A DNA stretch of 6,253 nucleotides from a bacterium (GTDB taxonomy: Bacteria; JAMCPX01), in NCBI GenBank assembly GCA_021789095.1, contig JAJYJX010000135.1, positions 1 through 6,253 on the forward strand, given 5' to 3'. A model generated the notes under the pieces. The model saw nothing but the letters and a program-made list of their open reading frames with translations, did not search any database and was not told the DNA's origin. How positions within the stretch are numbered: the first letter of the stretch is position 1; every line of letters starts with the position of its first letter. A program made the translations under genes and the position numbers. Positions 5,626 through 6,253 of the stretch are shown in pieces.

Positions 5626-6253
5626 ATGGGTAGAAGATTGGGGTTAACGGTCACGGCGTTCCTGTTTTTATCGGGTATCGCCTCTGCAGCAAACTATAAT
5701 GGCATGTTGAAGGGCTGGGTACATCCCGGCGCTGAAACTATAAAAGAAAACGGCTATCAGGGTGCACAGACATGCGCCATGTGTCATCCCGAAGCATTAA
5801 ACGAGATAACACAGACGGTCCACTGGCACATGGCAACACCTATCAGAAACGTGCAGGGATTGCCCGATGGTTCATGGTGGGGCATGTTAAACAGAGAATG
5901 TGCACTCGCAGGTTCTCTTACTATTTCCAACTGGACTGCCGCTACCAATGGACATGCTACCGTACAGGCGGCAGGCTGCGGCTTATGTCACATAGGGAGT
6001 CTGCCGATGCCTCCGTTCCCGCCCGGTCAAGCGCCAACACAGGAACAGGCAAATACCGTAGACTGCCTTGTATGTCATGCAAAAGATTATAACTGGAAAG
6101 ACAGAGCAACCCTTGCAACAGATGCAAGCGGAACTCACTGGGGCGAGGACACGTCTTTAAAAGCAGCACTCAGCATAACAAAAGTTCCTACAAACGAGGC
6201 GTGCCTGAGATGCCATGAACATGCATTTTCCTATGATTATAAGAGAGGTACTC
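5626..6253 (+). CDS. Periplasmic multiheme c-type cytochrome, N-terminal part (cut by window edge)
   Basis: 209 codons are visible and the frame is open at the right edge. A Sec signal peptide is clear: basic MGRR, a hydrophobic core to about residue 18, and an ASA cleavage motif at 19-21, so the protein is exported. Four heme c attachment motifs follow: CAMCH (50-54), CGLCH (118-122), CLVCH (147-151) and CLRCH (193-197). Further histidines, including 66, 68, 110, 171 and 199, could be axial ligands. Cys92 (in LNRECALAG) is the only visible cysteine outside a heme motif. Spacing between motifs is wide and uneven, unlike the compact small cytochrome c3/c7 families, and fits a larger multiheme cytochrome of the kind found in metal-, sulfur- or nitrogen-reducing anaerobes. 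The exact family, total heme count and electron acceptor cannot be set from this fragment. It is transcribed away from the zapB-like operon and appears to have its own promoter, Shine-Dalgarno and palindromic operator. Confidence 0.93.
   Translation, partial: MGRRLGLTVTAFLFLSGIASAANYNGMLKGWVHPGAETIKENGYQGAQTCAMCHPEALNEITQTVHWHMATPIRNVQGLPDGSWWGMLNRECALAGSLTISNWTAATNGHATVQAAGCGLCHIGSLPMPPFPPGQAPTQEQANTVDCLVCHAKDYNWKDRATLATDASGTHWGEDTSLKAALSITKVPTNEACLRCHEHAFSYDYKRGT

Noticed and set aside
5626-5670. Twin-arginine (Tat) signal on the cytochrome
   Set aside because: Arg3-Arg4 is present, but the rest of the Tat motif is missing and c-type cytochromes are exported unfolded by Sec.
5772-6092. 106-codon plus-strand frame inside the cytochrome gene
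   Set aside because: It is in another frame of the clearly coding multiheme cytochrome, whose signal peptide and four CxxCH motifs settle the frame.

Overview
The window looks like a stretch of chromosome from a moderately AT-rich anaerobic bacterium. The order zapB-like, zapA, 6S RNA, fau, rny, ymdB, together with a periplasmic multiheme c-type cytochrome, fits the Desulfobacterota (deltaproteobacterial) lineage or a related phylum best. That placement is inferred from gene content and order; no phylogeny was run.

Layout. From about 5424 leftward to position 1 everything reads on the minus strand. In transcription order: a short ZapB-like coiled-coil protein (5424-5221), ZapA (5208-4924), a 229-nt gap holding a 6S-like RNA (about 4885-4715), 5-formyltetrahydrofolate cyclo-ligase (4694-4119), RNase Y (4122-2560), a YmdB-type metallophosphoesterase (2491-1706), a membrane-anchored Ser/Thr protein kinase (1709-345), and the first 116 residues of a CdsA-like phosphatidate cytidylyltransferase (348 to the left edge). 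Three junctions (fau/rny, ymdB/kinase, kinase/cdsA) are 4-nt ATGA stop/start overlaps, so this is a tightly coupled operon.

On the plus strand, diverging from the zapB-like gene, a multiheme cytochrome c gene starts at 5626 and runs off the right edge. The divergent intergenic region (5425-5625) holds a consensus -35 box, a 7-bp inverted repeat, and a perfect 20-bp palindrome that runs into the cytochrome Shine-Dalgarno.

How the genes fit together. The minus-strand cluster joins cell-division accessory proteins (ZapA with a ZapB-like partner), global control of transcription (6S RNA), one-carbon metabolism (Fau), mRNA turnover (RNase Y and YmdB, which are linked functionally in Bacillus subtilis), a eukaryotic-type kinase and phospholipid synthesis (CdsA). 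Most of this is housekeeping. The less ordinary points are the kinase wedged between ymdB and cdsA, with its kinase domain C-terminal to two membrane segments, and the palindromic control region of the cytochrome gene. I see no mobile element, CRISPR array, rRNA or tRNA, and no gene-free stretch longer than 300 bases.
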